Of a DNA stretch of 64,000 nucleotides, positions 46,325-56,478 are shown in pieces. The notes beneath the pieces were generated by a model. It saw only the letters and a list, made by a program, of their open reading frames with translations, searched no databases and was not told where the DNA came from. Made by a program: the position numbers and the translations under genes. Source of the DNA: Arbacia lixula (lineage: Eukaryota; Echinodermata; Echinoidea; Arbacioida; Arbaciidae); contig OZ022589.1 in NCBI GenBank assembly GCA_963669155.1, forward strand, positions 7,389,342 through 7,453,341. Direction: 5' to 3'. Numbering within the stretch: the stretch's first letter is position 1; every line of letters begins with the position of its first letter.

Positions 46325-46523
46325 CTGTAGTAACCATGATAACGGTAATAGCAATTGAGAGTCATTATTCTGTTTTCTACGTCGAAAATATATGTCTGTT
46401 TAATTGATAGGATTTAAGTGTAACTTTGGCATCATACTCTGGCCCATGGCACCTTAAGGGATTATAAGTAGACCACCCTAATACAAAATAACTACCAAAT
46501 AATAGCTTAAGTAAATACATTAC

Positions 46524-46853
46524 CTGAATGGCTAATGGGACAGGAACGGTGAAGAGGGAGGAGACGAAGTCAGCCAGCGCCAAGGCTCCGATGAAGATAT
46601 CCATGGTGTGTTTGTAAGCCTTCTGTCGCAGCAGGACTAGGATCACCAGCAGGTTCCCGATCAGCCCCACACACGCTATCAGCAGCTGCAGTATCTGGGC
46701 CCAGGTCCAGGGATAGTACCACACCCAAGGTGGATGGACACTAGTAACAGTACCACTACCATTACCACCACCTGTCACACTCGCCACACCCATAGTAGAG
46801 TGGTGCGGATCCGCTGTCAGTATAACGAACTCCGTGATTACCGTAGATGTCAT
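46524..46853 (-). CDS. Class A GPCR, tandem copy 1, exon 1 (N-terminus, TM1, TM2)
   Basis: 110 codons, ATG 46853, donor CAG|GTAATG, phase 0. The extracellular N-terminus is about 48 residues with an NGS glycosylation site at N31 and no signal peptide. TM1 carries LIGNLLVILVLL (GN at 66-67), and TM2 carries ALALADFVSSLF (D95). With exons 2 and 3 the protein is 367 aa. A TATA box lies 55-61 bp upstream. Intron 1 is only 199 bp here, against 592 bp in copy 2, where a MITE has inserted. Confidence 0.92.
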
Positions 46854-46907
46854 CTTTTGTTATTATCAACTGCTACTACCAACGAACATTCCTTCGCTTG
46901 GAGTGGC

Positions 46908-46914
46908 TTTTATA
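46908..46914 (-). promoter_or_regulatory. TATA box of GPCR copy 1
   Basis: TTTTTGTATAAAAGCCA on the minus strand, about 55 bp before the ATG, giving a predicted 5' UTR of about 30 nt. The surrounding GCTAATCGAGGCC and TTTTTGTATAAA are conserved in copy 2, which supports function. Confidence 0.72.
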
Positions 46915-47222
46915 CAAAAAACTCCGGCCTCGATTAGCAAAATACTCTTCCCCCTTCTAAGTACATGCTGCTAGATGAAAGAGAGAGAGGGAGAGAAAAG
47001 AAGAGAGCATGCGCACGTGAATGCTGTGTACGCACGTACGCGTGCATGTGTGTATGTACAGATATAATTTTGTGCGAGTGTGCATGATGTATGAGTGGAA
47101 CACTATATCCATTATCTCTAGATGTAGACATGTTTGTCGAAGTACGCATTGTATTTGTCAAGACAGCTTGATCACTAACTTCTCTGGCAAAGTATTTTTT
47201 CTTGTGAGTCGCTTTATGTAAT

Positions 47223-47780
47223 GATAGATTAATTTCTGTAAGGGGTCTAGTTCACAAGCTCTGCTTCCCAAGACCCCTCCTCAATATCATTTCATTATCT
47301 ATTTGTTGTATTTTTTTCAATTTGTGTAAGTATATGAGCTACGGATATAATAGATCACGAAACAAATGTATCTCTCTCTTTTTCTCCACCTCTTCTTGTA
47401 TATTTTATCACCCATTCTGCGCTTTCCCCCACTATCAGCGCAGCGTGCTCCTAGACAAACAAACAAACATAAAAATACAATCTCAATCATTTCATCGATC
47501 ATCTCACATTGACCCTCCTCCCCCCTCCGTCCCCACCCCTCTCGCCTTTCAATATCTCCGATATTTTATTTCATCATTCATCCTATTGTTTTTGCATCAA
47601 TTTATATATAGCTTGTATCACTTAAATTTGTGTTTATGATAGATTAATTTCTGTAAGGGATCTAGTTCACAAGCTCTGCTTCCCAAGACCCCTCCTCAAT
47701 ATCATTTCATTATCTATTTGTTGTATGTTTTTCGATTTGTGTATGTATATGAGCTACGGATACAATAGATTTCCAAACAA
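47223..47780. repeat. 415 bp direct duplication in the 3' flank
   Basis: GATAGATTAATTTCTGTAAG followed by CACAAGCTCTGCTTCCCAAG appears at about 47223 and again at 47638, a 415 bp offset. The repeated part is about 135 bp, nearly identical. One diverged copy is at 40530-40640 in unit 1. Confidence 0.8.
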
Positions 47781-47941
47781 TTATTGTATCCTTTTCCTTT
47801 TCTATCCCTTCTGTCTCTGTCACGCTCTATCTACTTACCCTCTTAACACTCTCCACTCCATTTTAATTTCTCATTCATCTCCCCTTCCCCCTTCCCCCTC
47901 CCCGTTCACACATTTATATTTAGTTAATTAGACCCAACTAA

Positions 47942-48438
47942 ATAACTCAACTCCAACGTGTACAGAATTCAGTGACAAGGCTTGTGACGCGAAAAAGGAA
48001 ATTTGAACACATAACTCCGATCCTACGTAGTCTCCACAGGCTTCCGATAAGGGCTCGTGTTCAGTCTAAAATCCTCACTCTTGTATTCAAATGCCTTTGT
48101 GGAAATGCTCCTGTCTATCTTACTGAACACATCAAACGATACCAGCCTAATCGTAATCTTCGTTCTCAATCAAAAAATCTTCTCTCTGAGATCCGTGTAA
48201 AATCTAAGACATTCGGTGATGGGGCTTTTGCAAATACGGCACCCAAATTATGGAACAACCTCCCCAAGGCATTAGATCATTGACAGATTTCGGTCAATTC
48301 AAATCAACACTAAAGACGAATCTGTTTGATAATCATTAGTCATTTTCAAATTCTCACCAGTCAAGTTTTACTTTCACACGCATAGAGACTATTTGAATGG
48401 TATTATGCGTATCTAAAAATTGAATATTATTATTACTA

Positions 48439-48485
<47 letters not shown>

Positions 48486-48486
48486 T
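47942..48486 (+). pseudogene. 5'-truncated non-LTR retrotransposon, ORF2 C-terminus with (ATT)n tail
   Basis: The frame reads ITQLQRVQNSVTRLVTRKRK, then FEHITPILRSLHRLPIRARV, then the end WNNLPKALDH. This is the standard C-terminal region after the reverse transcriptase in many LINE (jockey/CR1/L2-type) elements. A frameshift near 48282 separates it from LTDFGQFKSTLKTNLF. The (ATT)n run at 48424-48486 fits a 3' microsatellite tail. Catalytic motifs are absent because of the 5' truncation. It is missing from unit 1. Confidence 0.82.
48424..48486. repeat. (ATT)n microsatellite, tail of the LINE fragment
   Basis: About 20 ATT units with minor interruptions at the start, directly after the 3' end of the retrotransposon fragment. 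Confidence 0.9.
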
Positions 48487-48791
48487 CATCTCACCTTTGC
48501 CTCGTGAATTTTCTCTTCTTCTGATCTCTCTCCCCTCACTCCTTTCTTTCTCACTTCTCTCTCCGTACTCTTGATCAGCAGACCTCTATGCCCTATGGAT
48601 AGCTCTTCTCCTCCCCTCACCCATCACAGATCATACAGGTACATAATCTCTATATTATCATTTCCCTTATTCATCATCTATTGCAATATGGACATTTCAA
48701 AACTTACATCAAAATTAAACAAAATCCAGTTCAGCTTACACGTATGTAATCCGTTATTATTTCAATAACACAACAAACTGTTCAATTATTA

Positions 48792-49295
48792 AAGATTGTC
48801 CGTCCCTTTTGCAAGCTTAAAATTTGAAATCGTCTATCACGATCGTAAATTGAAGAAAGTGTGATTCAAGACCATTTCTAAGAATATAGCATGTTGAAGC
48901 TTTTCAGCCGTTAAATTTCAAACCGACTTTTTTCGTACTACGAAAAAAGTATTAGTCTTCGTTACAGCATCTATGTGGTTATTATGCGTGTGTGATATCC
49001 TAATTTTATGAGTAATTGCAAAATTTTGGAGATGATTCCTTCTAAAGAACAATTTTTTTCATAATGCGTTTTATAATTTAATAAACAGATTAATCAATAA
49101 AGCAGATATTTCAACACAAACTGATAAGAGCCTGAGGTAAAGACTATTAATCAGACGTTGTTTACGTGCATTTTTTGAAACTTACACTACGTATTAGTTT
49201 CAAATTATGAATATACAGCTTGCTAACACTTCTCTTTATGTTTTGCCAATGTTTCGATGGTTTTGTGGTGATCTGAAAAAGGGACGGGCTGTCTT
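48792..49295 (-). mobile_element. TA-flanked MITE, copy 2, downstream of GPCR copy 2
   Basis: A 504 bp copy of the 2769-3289 element in reverse orientation. It starts AAGATTGTCCGTCCC and ends GGGACGGGCTGTCTT with TA at each side. The related unit around 40,950 lacks it: the ACAACAAA(C/T)T(G/A)T(T/C)CAATT flank there runs straight on. It therefore seems to have inserted after the tandem duplication. Confidence 0.8.
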
Positions 49296-50095
49296 TAAAA
49301 TCTACAACTGAATACTTTATCAATAAGACAAGAAGTATAGTAGACGTAACTCTAATTAACATCAAAAGAAGTGTGTCACATACACAAAGAAACCCTAGAT
49401 AAACTTATTTGCCACATTGCAGGAATTATGGGTTTGAAAATATTTCATTGTAACATTACATTGAGAAAACATCAGTAGAATGAACATGATACAAACTTAC
49501 ATAATATATGCAACATAATCAACATCTATTGAAACATTTACCGCATAGGATATACCTAAAATCAACATTGAATAAGATGTACGATATTAGTATAAAGATG
49601 TAAAACTACACTAAGCACATATTACGCTCACTTGCTATTTAACGAGGTTACGTATTTTGTACTTTCTTTAAAACCTAAATTTCATGTCCTTAACTACATG
49701 GGGTAAATATAATTGTTCCACGATGAAACCGAGAAGAAGGGAAGTGGGATAAGAATTTGTGTAAATCGATGTAAGACTAATATATTTTTCGGCATGGGCC
49801 TATCCAGTATTATCAAAAACGCTTGGCCTATCCAATATCAAAATTATGAGTATTTAAGATATATACAAAGGACATTTGCACAGCATTCAGATGATATATA
49901 ATTCAAATACTTCATATACATAAAAACAAACAAAATACCCTGTGAGCTTTTTCTCTTCGTGATAAAGACAGTGGCAGTAGTTAAGCTCAGATATACCAAT
50001 TGTATACCAGACAAAAACCTCTAAAATATCGTTCGTACTTGTTTGGTAAAGGTCAGCCTTAAAATTAGGGCCTCTCTAACTCTACGAGTCTTGCT

Positions 50096-50228
50096 TCAAG
50101 CACTCTTAGAGATTGTCGACACCACTGACTCAGCTGGACTTGATACCTGACCAAAGACAGACGACGTCTCCCGGTCCCCTCCTCGGCTGGTCAACATCTT
50201 CTTCACCGCAGAACGGAACCTAGGGTAT
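50096..50228 (-). CDS. Class A GPCR, tandem copy 2, exon 3 (helix 8 and tail)
   Basis: 133 nt, same phase and length as copy 1. It reads YPRFRSAVKKMLTSRGG and ends SVVSTISKSA. Only two residues differ from copy 1 (QVSSPAE against QESSPAK). Confidence 0.88.
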
Positions 50229-50786
50229 CTGAGACGAAAAACGGAGAATCTGTCAACCATAGCTTGACGAAAAATCCCAGGGAAAGTGAAGAACTCTCCC
50301 TGTTTATGTTTGAAACGCACCGACCATAGTCTATATAGGACCATCATCCTTCGTAAACATATTGTTCCCTGTTAAGCGCGCGGTGCGGAGCGTAGCGCAC
50401 AGCAGTCTCCAGTCTTTAACGCAAGTACCCCTAACGCATTGTGCAGATCTTACTCAATTTTATTTTTTGTGCAAAGTTTCATAGAAAATACTAAACGCCG
50501 ACTAATTATATCGAAGTACGCAGTACGGAAAAGGGAATGTGTATAATCAAAACAAAAAAAGAAAATCAACTCAGCATTTAACAATGAATATCAGACCCGA
50601 GGTTGTGTGAGAGCTAGCTGCAAAACAAGAATGATAACGTCACCTCTATCATTGAAATAATCTTCATCCTTAGATTATTTTCTGTAAGTATGAATATCGA
50701 CACTATTGTAACATATTTCAGTCCACACTCACACATACGGATCTACGGTTCATATTCTACATTTTTTCAAGAATACGCCCGACATA

Positions 50787-51012
50787 GGGGCCATTCTCAT
50801 TACAAAAAATCTAGAAGTTAAAGATCGAAAAGTTTGACACTCGTGTTCTCGTTACACCAAAAACTCGCGAAGTTAGAAAAATCGCGCTCTGAGTTGCGAA
50901 GTTTCATGCAAAGTTTCAAACGGCTTTTGGTACGGTTGCTAGGCAACTTTCACCCTAACTTCGCGATTTTTTTAACTTCGCAACTTTTTAAGTCCAATGA
51001 GAATGGCCCTAT
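50787..51012. mobile_element. MITE with TAGGGCCATTCTCATT ends, intron 2 of GPCR copy 2
   Basis: Left end TAGGGGCCATTCTCATTAC and inverted right end CCAATGAGAATGGCCCTATA, about 226 bp apart. The interior has paired AACTTCGCGA/TCGCGAAGTT-type segments. Unit 1 reads straight through GAATACGCCCGA into GGATTCACATCTTC, so this region is specific to unit 2. Confidence 0.72.
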
Positions 51013-51696
51013 AGTGAAAGATACCAGACATCTGCCCACTTGTCTCAGCGCGCAGACGTGTGCGCACCGCTATAACACAAGGTTTCCAGAGTGAAAAGTG
51101 CACATTTTTTCCCCTTCAAAATCAGCCATTTAACCATAAAGCACGCACCACATCGATTTGAGGCGCTCAGAAAATAAAAGCTAAGACTTCAAACTATAAC
51201 ATACACTTCCTAGTTTTTCAATATCTTATGTCATCTTGTCACCTGTTTTGATGAAATTCAGGCTTACGCACTGCTTCGTAGAGCCTTGCCTATGGGAAAA
51301 GGCCCTAAATTGACCTGCACACTGCTACATGCGCACGTTCCACTGCCCATATCTCGAGAACGAAATATCTTCCTGCCTTGAGGCGAGCAATTTCTGAGAC
51401 AAAAAACTCGTATCTTCACATTGATATTAGACTTGTTTCTATTGGTTAAGTAACTTTGTCCCCCTTTAGGGGGAAAGTTTAAGGTCAAATTGCCAAAAGC
51501 TTACTTCTCAGTCCAGTTAAAAATTACGTCATCCTTGTCGTCTCCCGCCAGATCCAGTCACAAAGCGGGGGTTTCGAGTCCATGCATGCACAATATACCG
51601 CTGTATATGTGATGGCGTGACTGCACGTGCATAGTAATTGTAAATTTGTACTTCTATCAAGAGAATTGAGGTTATGTGTATTGCGTAAACGTGTGT

Positions 51697-51702
51697 ATGT
51701 AA

Positions 51703-51745
<43 letters not shown>
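51697..51745. repeat. (GT)n microsatellite
   Basis: About 22 uninterrupted GT units. The minus-strand Thr-His frames here are artefacts. Confidence 0.95.
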
Positions 51746-51747
<2 letters not shown>

Positions 51748-51954
51748 TTTGAAGTTCCCTCTTGGTTTCAAGAAATGCTTCCTCCCCTATTTGGTACAAT
51801 GTATCAGGCCAAACAATGATCTGGTGTAAAGCTCCCCAGGGGTCCCGTGGTCGCTCAGCCGTGTTTATGTAAACAAAGTGCGTCCGTGATGTCTGTGCAG
51901 GGCATTTTTGTCCGATTTGGGGAAATACTTTTCATTATGGAGTGGATTCACATC

Positions 51955-52140
51955 TTCATCCGATCGCATATCATAAGAAGTCGTCGTCGATGCACCGCGC
52001 AGCAACAGTCGGATTTTAGTTTGTAGTCGTGTCCGCTTCCGGTCTAGAGTACTGTTGAATGAGACCGGAAGTGGACATGACTGCCAAAGACATCCGGATG
52101 GCGCTGCGCAGTGGATTATTGGACAACTTTCCCCTATACC
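51955..52140. repeat. Foldback element in intron 2 of GPCR copy 2
   Basis: Same element as 44930-45115, with core TCCGCTTCCGGTCT / AGACCGGAAGTGGA. It sits at the same position relative to exon 2, so it predates the duplication. Confidence 0.8.
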
Positions 52141-52219
52141 ATCGACCTCTTTTGACCACATGATTGACGCACGCAGTACACGAACTGGCTCAAAGTGGTC
52201 TGCGACCGGAAGTACGCAG

Positions 52220-52655
52220 ACCACTGAATGTTCGTTATTCCGAAGGCTTGTTATTCCGAAGGTTCAGTATTCCAAATGTGCGAATAATCCTTAGGTTTGT
52301 AATTCCGAAGGTTGGAGTGTCCGAAAATGGAATAGAGTTCATTAACCGAAAATTGAATCTCGTTGGTTAATACGAAAATGTAAACGGGTTAGTTAATCCA
52401 AAAATGAGATAGGCGTAAAGTTGGTAAATCCGAAAAAATATTACTACACGGAATTGTTTGTTTACATAATTCTGTTAAGATATTTTTGCACTGGTAATAC
52501 ACTGGTAATCATTACCAAAAGCCAGTATGGAGTCTGGCAGAAAAGCAAATTAAAGGAGTTTAAAGGATCAACGACCTTAATCCATTTCGGATTTACGAGT
52601 TTTTCTTTATTTTCGGATTAACGAATAATGAACCTTCGGATTAATGCTAACCTCG
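52220..52655. repeat. GTTCGTTATTCCGAAG repeat with inverted end, 3' of GPCR copy 2 exon 2
   Basis: Counterpart of 45220-45628: GTTCGTTATTCCGAAGG at the left, AACGAATAATGAACCTTCGG at the right. Same relative position next to exon 2. Confidence 0.7.
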
Positions 52656-52696
52656 CCCGACGGAACACACCAGTGCCGGCAGCAGTGTTTACCCAC

Positions 52697-53337
52697 CTTG
52701 CGGCGTAGATCAGCGGGTTGGCGCAGAAATTGATGAAAGCCAAGAATCTGAGGATGGGGTACAGTGTCGAATTCAAGTGGCGTGTAAGCTCCCCCCTCAA
52801 AGCGTAGACAGCCTGGACAAGAGTGTGGGGGACGACGCTGAACAGAAATACGAGAGTGACGATGAACATGAGCTTGACCACTCGGTTACGCGCAGTGATG
52901 TGCGACTGGTCGCTGGCCCCGCCGCCGCCCGCTCGGGCGTGTCGCATCGCGGTGGACTGACGATGAAGCGCCCAGGCGGTGAAGACCTGAGCCGTGATTA
53001 TGATCGAGCAGGGTATGGCGATACGGAGAATGACCATGATCAGCGTGAAGAGTTTGTGATCGGCGCGAGAGAATGTGTCGGTACATCGAGAGTATCTCAC
53101 TTCAACGGTTAGAACGCCGGTGCCGGCCACGACAGCGAAAACCCACACGATAACCACGTAGATGAAGACACGACGATTCGTGACAACTCGCGCGAGGTGG
53201 AAGGGGAACACGACAGCGATGAAGCGCTCGACCGTGATGCCCACCAGGGTATAGATGGATGCATTGATGGCGACGAAGAGAGAGTTGTTGACGAAAACCC
53301 ACTTGCAGTACGCCCGACCCAATGCAGTGTTCGGCAC
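52697..53337 (-). CDS. Class A GPCR, tandem copy 2, exon 2 (TM3 to TM7)
   Basis: 641 nt, same junctions as copy 1. By eye about 19 of 213 residues differ from copy 1. Changes cluster in TM4/ECL2 (SVLTIEVRDS to GVLTVEVRYS, and SPSD to SRAD), early TM5, loop 3 and ECL3 (ALMGDL to ALRGEL). ERF, NPLIY, the TM3 and ECL2 cysteines and the Gly-rich loop 3 are kept. The pattern suggests intact folding with altered extracellular surface. Confidence 0.92.
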
Positions 53338-53494
53338 CTGTAGTAACCATGGTAACGGTAACAACAATTGAGAGTCATTATTCTGTTAGCAAATAAAAAT
53401 TGTTGTCTTGTTTTCTACGTCGAAAATATATATCTGTTTAATTGATAGGAATTAAGTGTAACTTTGGCATTATACTCTGGCCCATGCACCTTAA

Positions 53495-53859
53495 ATGGCA
53501 TATACTGTACTGGGAAGGCAAAAAAGCCTTCAAAAGGTAATTGTTAGCAATCTTCTTGGCAATGGTCTTAAATTCATGTATTGTACATTTTAGAAGCTTG
53601 CTGAAATTTATTTGCCCTCAAATGAGCTACATTTTGAGTAATGAGTGATTATATCACAAATCTTCAAAATGTTCGGGCCGAACATTTTGAAGATTCAATC
53701 ATTAATCATTAATTACTCCAAATATGGATCATTTGAGGGCAAATAAATTTCAGCAAGTTTCTAAAATGGACAATACATGAATTTAAGACCATTGATAAGA
53801 AGATTGCTAACAATTACCTTTTGAAGGCTTTTTTGCCTTCCCAGTACAGTATATGCCCT
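53495..53859. mobile_element. TTAA-flanked palindromic MITE, copy 2, in intron 1 of GPCR copy 2
   Basis: 365 bp, ends ATGGCATATACTGTACTGGG and CCCAGTACAGTATATGCCCT, with TTAA at 53491-53494 and 53860-53863. GPCR copy 1 has the uninterrupted site with a single TTAA at 46454-46457 in the same intron (CACC-TTAA-GGGATTA). That paralogous empty site proves the TTAA duplication and exact boundaries. Confidence 0.92.
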
Positions 53860-53929
53860 TTAAGGGATTACAAGTAGACCAGGCTGATACACAATAATTA
53901 CCCAATAATAGCTTAAGTAAATACATTAC

Positions 53930-54253
53930 CTGAATGGCTAATGGGACAGGAACGGTGAAGAGAGAGGAGACGAAGTCAGCCAGTGCCAAGGCTCCGATGA
54001 AGATATCCATGGTGTGTTTGTACGCCTTCTGTCGCAGCAGGACTAGGATCACCAGAAGGTTCCCGACCAGCCCCACACACGCTATCAGCAGCTGCAGTAT
54101 CTGGGCCCAGGTCCAGGGATAGTACCACACCCAAGGTGGCTGGACACCAGTACCACCACCACCACCACCACCTGTTACACTCGTCATACCCATGGTAAGT
54201 TGGGGCGGATTCGCTGTTGGTATAGCGAACTCCGTGATTGTCGTAGATGCCAT
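53930..54253 (-). CDS. Class A GPCR, tandem copy 2, exon 1 (N-terminus, TM1, TM2)
   Basis: 108 codons from ATG 54253, phase 0 donor CAG|GTAATG. The full protein is 365 aa. The start was chosen to match copy 1 (MASTTITEF against MTSTVITEF). An in-frame upstream Met at 54286 would lie about 30 bp from the TATA box, close to the likely transcription start, and has no counterpart in copy 1. The N-terminus has lost the NGS site of copy 1 (GGGGGGGTG instead). TM1 and TM2 are almost identical to copy 1. Confidence 0.92.
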
Positions 54254-54312
54254 CTTTTGTTCTATCAACTCTCTTAATGCTGCCAAACGAACATTTCTCC
54301 GCTTGAAATGGC

Positions 54313-54318
54313 TTTATA
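54313..54318 (-). promoter_or_regulatory. TATA box of GPCR copy 2
   Basis: TTTTTGTATAAAGCCATTTC on the minus strand, 60 bp before the ATG, aligned with the copy 1 TATA box. Conserved GCTAATCGAGGCCGAG lies just upstream in both. Confidence 0.72.
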
Positions 54319-54660
54319 CAAAAACTCGGCCTCGATTAGCAAAATTATACTAAGTACATGCTTCTAGACGAAAGAGAAAGAGAGATAGATAGATAGAGAG
54401 AGCGAGAGAGAGACAGAGAGACAGAGAGAAAGAGAGAAAAGAAGAGAGCATGCGCACGTGAATTCTGTGTATGCACGTACGCGCGCATGTGTGTATGTAC
54501 GTATATAATTTTGTATGATTATTTCCACTATGTATGTGTGTAACATTACATCCATTATCTCCTGATGTAGGCCTATAATTTTTGTCGAAGTACGCATTGC
54601 ATTTGTCAATAACAACTTGATTAATTGCTGAATTCTCTTTCCTTTTCATGTGAGTGCCTT

Positions 54661-56425
54661 TATGTATAATATGCAGATTAACATGTTAACCGTTCACGCA
54701 AGACCTACGAAATTAATGAAACATAATTCCTCCACCCCTCTCCTTCTGTCATTCATCTAGCTATCTACATTATCTCCATTTACCGTCATCTTCCTTCTCA
54801 TTTTTCTTTTCCCTCTATCATTTACTTATCTCGCTTCTCCGCTCCCCCCCCCCGCCCCCCCCCCCCCCACACACACACTTCCGTTCCATCTCCCTCTTTT
54901 TCTCTCGCCTTTTTGTCTTTCGCTCTCTCCACCTATAAGTACTCTGATATCACTCCCTCTTGATATACTTATGTCTTAAGTGCCTTAATTCTTTATGCGC
55001 CATTGAGGCATTTTGTACTGGTGATATATACATTAGACAGTATGGAGTTTGGCAGAGGAGTTAAAAAGAAGTTCACTAACACAAAATATTACCTTAAGTC
55101 CAACTTTTAAACGACAATGATAAATTACAAAAACGGCTGATATTCGTCCAACTTTGTGAAGGTGCATTTAAAGGTTAAAAAGACCTATATTTGTTCTTTT
55201 CTCTGTGCTAAAGTCTAGTTCCGTTTTCAATGGCTAAGAGTAAAATCTAGGACATAGGATGAAATTAGGTCAGATGACAGGATAAGAAGACTCAAAAAGC
55301 ACTAAGCGATCGCCACAATGAATGGAAATGCTATAATAATTCCATGATCGCTTCTTTACATTTTCAAAGAGACCGAAGGTCTTTAGGGGAAAAAATCGCT
55401 CAACTAATCATTCCATTTAAAGGGAAACTCTAATCTTTCAAGAAAAAAAATGTACAGAAGAAAAATCATAAGAGTGGGGTTTTAAAAGAAAGTTTATGGA
55501 AAACTGGACAAATGATAGGAATGTTTCAGAGTGTTTGAAAATCGTATCCACTAGCCCCGAATTCGTAGGTTTCTGATGTCACTTGTCCGTAAGGGTTCAG
55601 AACCGTTAGAGGGACAGCGTGTCAGTTATTTAAGGTGTATATCAAGGGCAATGGGTCACGTGCTACTGTGAAAGCTTTAAAGCAAATGGCACTTATGAAG
55701 GGGAAAACCTGCTTGAAATGTTAATATTGTATCACTTTAATTCTGCAATATCTAGTTAATACTGTATCATTGCTCTACAATGTCATTACAAGCTATGTAG
55801 CTGTTAACTGGACTGTGTTTTGTCTTCTCCATTGAATCATTACAAAAAATTAATATATTTTGTATTCATTAACCTTTTTTTAATGTATTGTAATGTGTTT
55901 TTTTCTTTTTTTTTTTGGGGGGGGGGGTTGTCTGTCAGTGCCCTCAGTGACAGCAGTTTTATAAGTGAAGAGGCCACCCTACTAAAATAAAACTGGAAAT
56001 AAATAAATGAGTCAATAAGTATTACTTCTACATGTAAATATTGCCCAAGAGCGCTAGTGTCCTTTAATTGCTCAGCGCTTTAGACAAAATGCTCTTGTGA
56101 TTCCAATTTTTACTGTAGCCTGTATCTCCATATATCATCTTTCCATGAGGAAAATCATCGTGAAGATGATGCTTAAACTGGGCTATTTGTAGCAAAATCA
56201 TCATTCAATGTACTCATTTTGCTTAATTGTCATTTGCGGATGCAAAAAATATCAGGGAATGCATCCTTCGTGTCTCTTCTTCCAGAGTATTTCTATTAAC
56301 TTACTATATGCGTAGAAAGTATTTCAAATGCATTCCACATGATGGAAAAAAGTGACTTTCAGTTCTCCCATTTTTAGAGTATTTGTTATACATCCATTTT
56401 AAAGTGTATGAAACAAAGCGCATTT

Positions 56426-56478
<53 letters not shown>

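Larger units (their letters stand above)
40140..47220 (-). repeat. Tandem duplication unit 1 (GPCR copy 1 and flanks)
   Basis: About 7 kb that matches 47,222-54,660 in order: a 3' flank with CACAAGCTCTGCTTC and TCTATGCCCTAT, the last exon, intron foldback elements, exon 2, exon 1, TATA box and a GA-rich upstream stretch. Differences are indels of mobile elements and point changes. Exact ends are approximate. Confidence 0.78.
47222..54660 (-). repeat. Tandem duplication unit 2 (GPCR copy 2 and flanks)
   Basis: About 7.4 kb matching unit 1. Unit-specific features are the LINE fragment at 47,942-48,486, the TA MITE at 48,792-49,295, the TTAA MITE at 53,495-53,859, and a 1.1 kb stretch at 50,783-51,940. 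It lacks the part of intron 2 corresponding to about 41,910-43,185. Confidence 0.78.

Noticed and set aside
45873-46337. His/Arg-rich frames over GPCR exon 2 (also 52886-53350)
   Set aside because: Other-frame shadows of the GPCR exons.
54253-54286. Upstream in-frame Met for GPCR copy 2
   Set aside because: It sits about 30 bp from the TATA box, where transcription should start, and copy 1 has no equivalent. The Met at 54253 aligns with copy 1.
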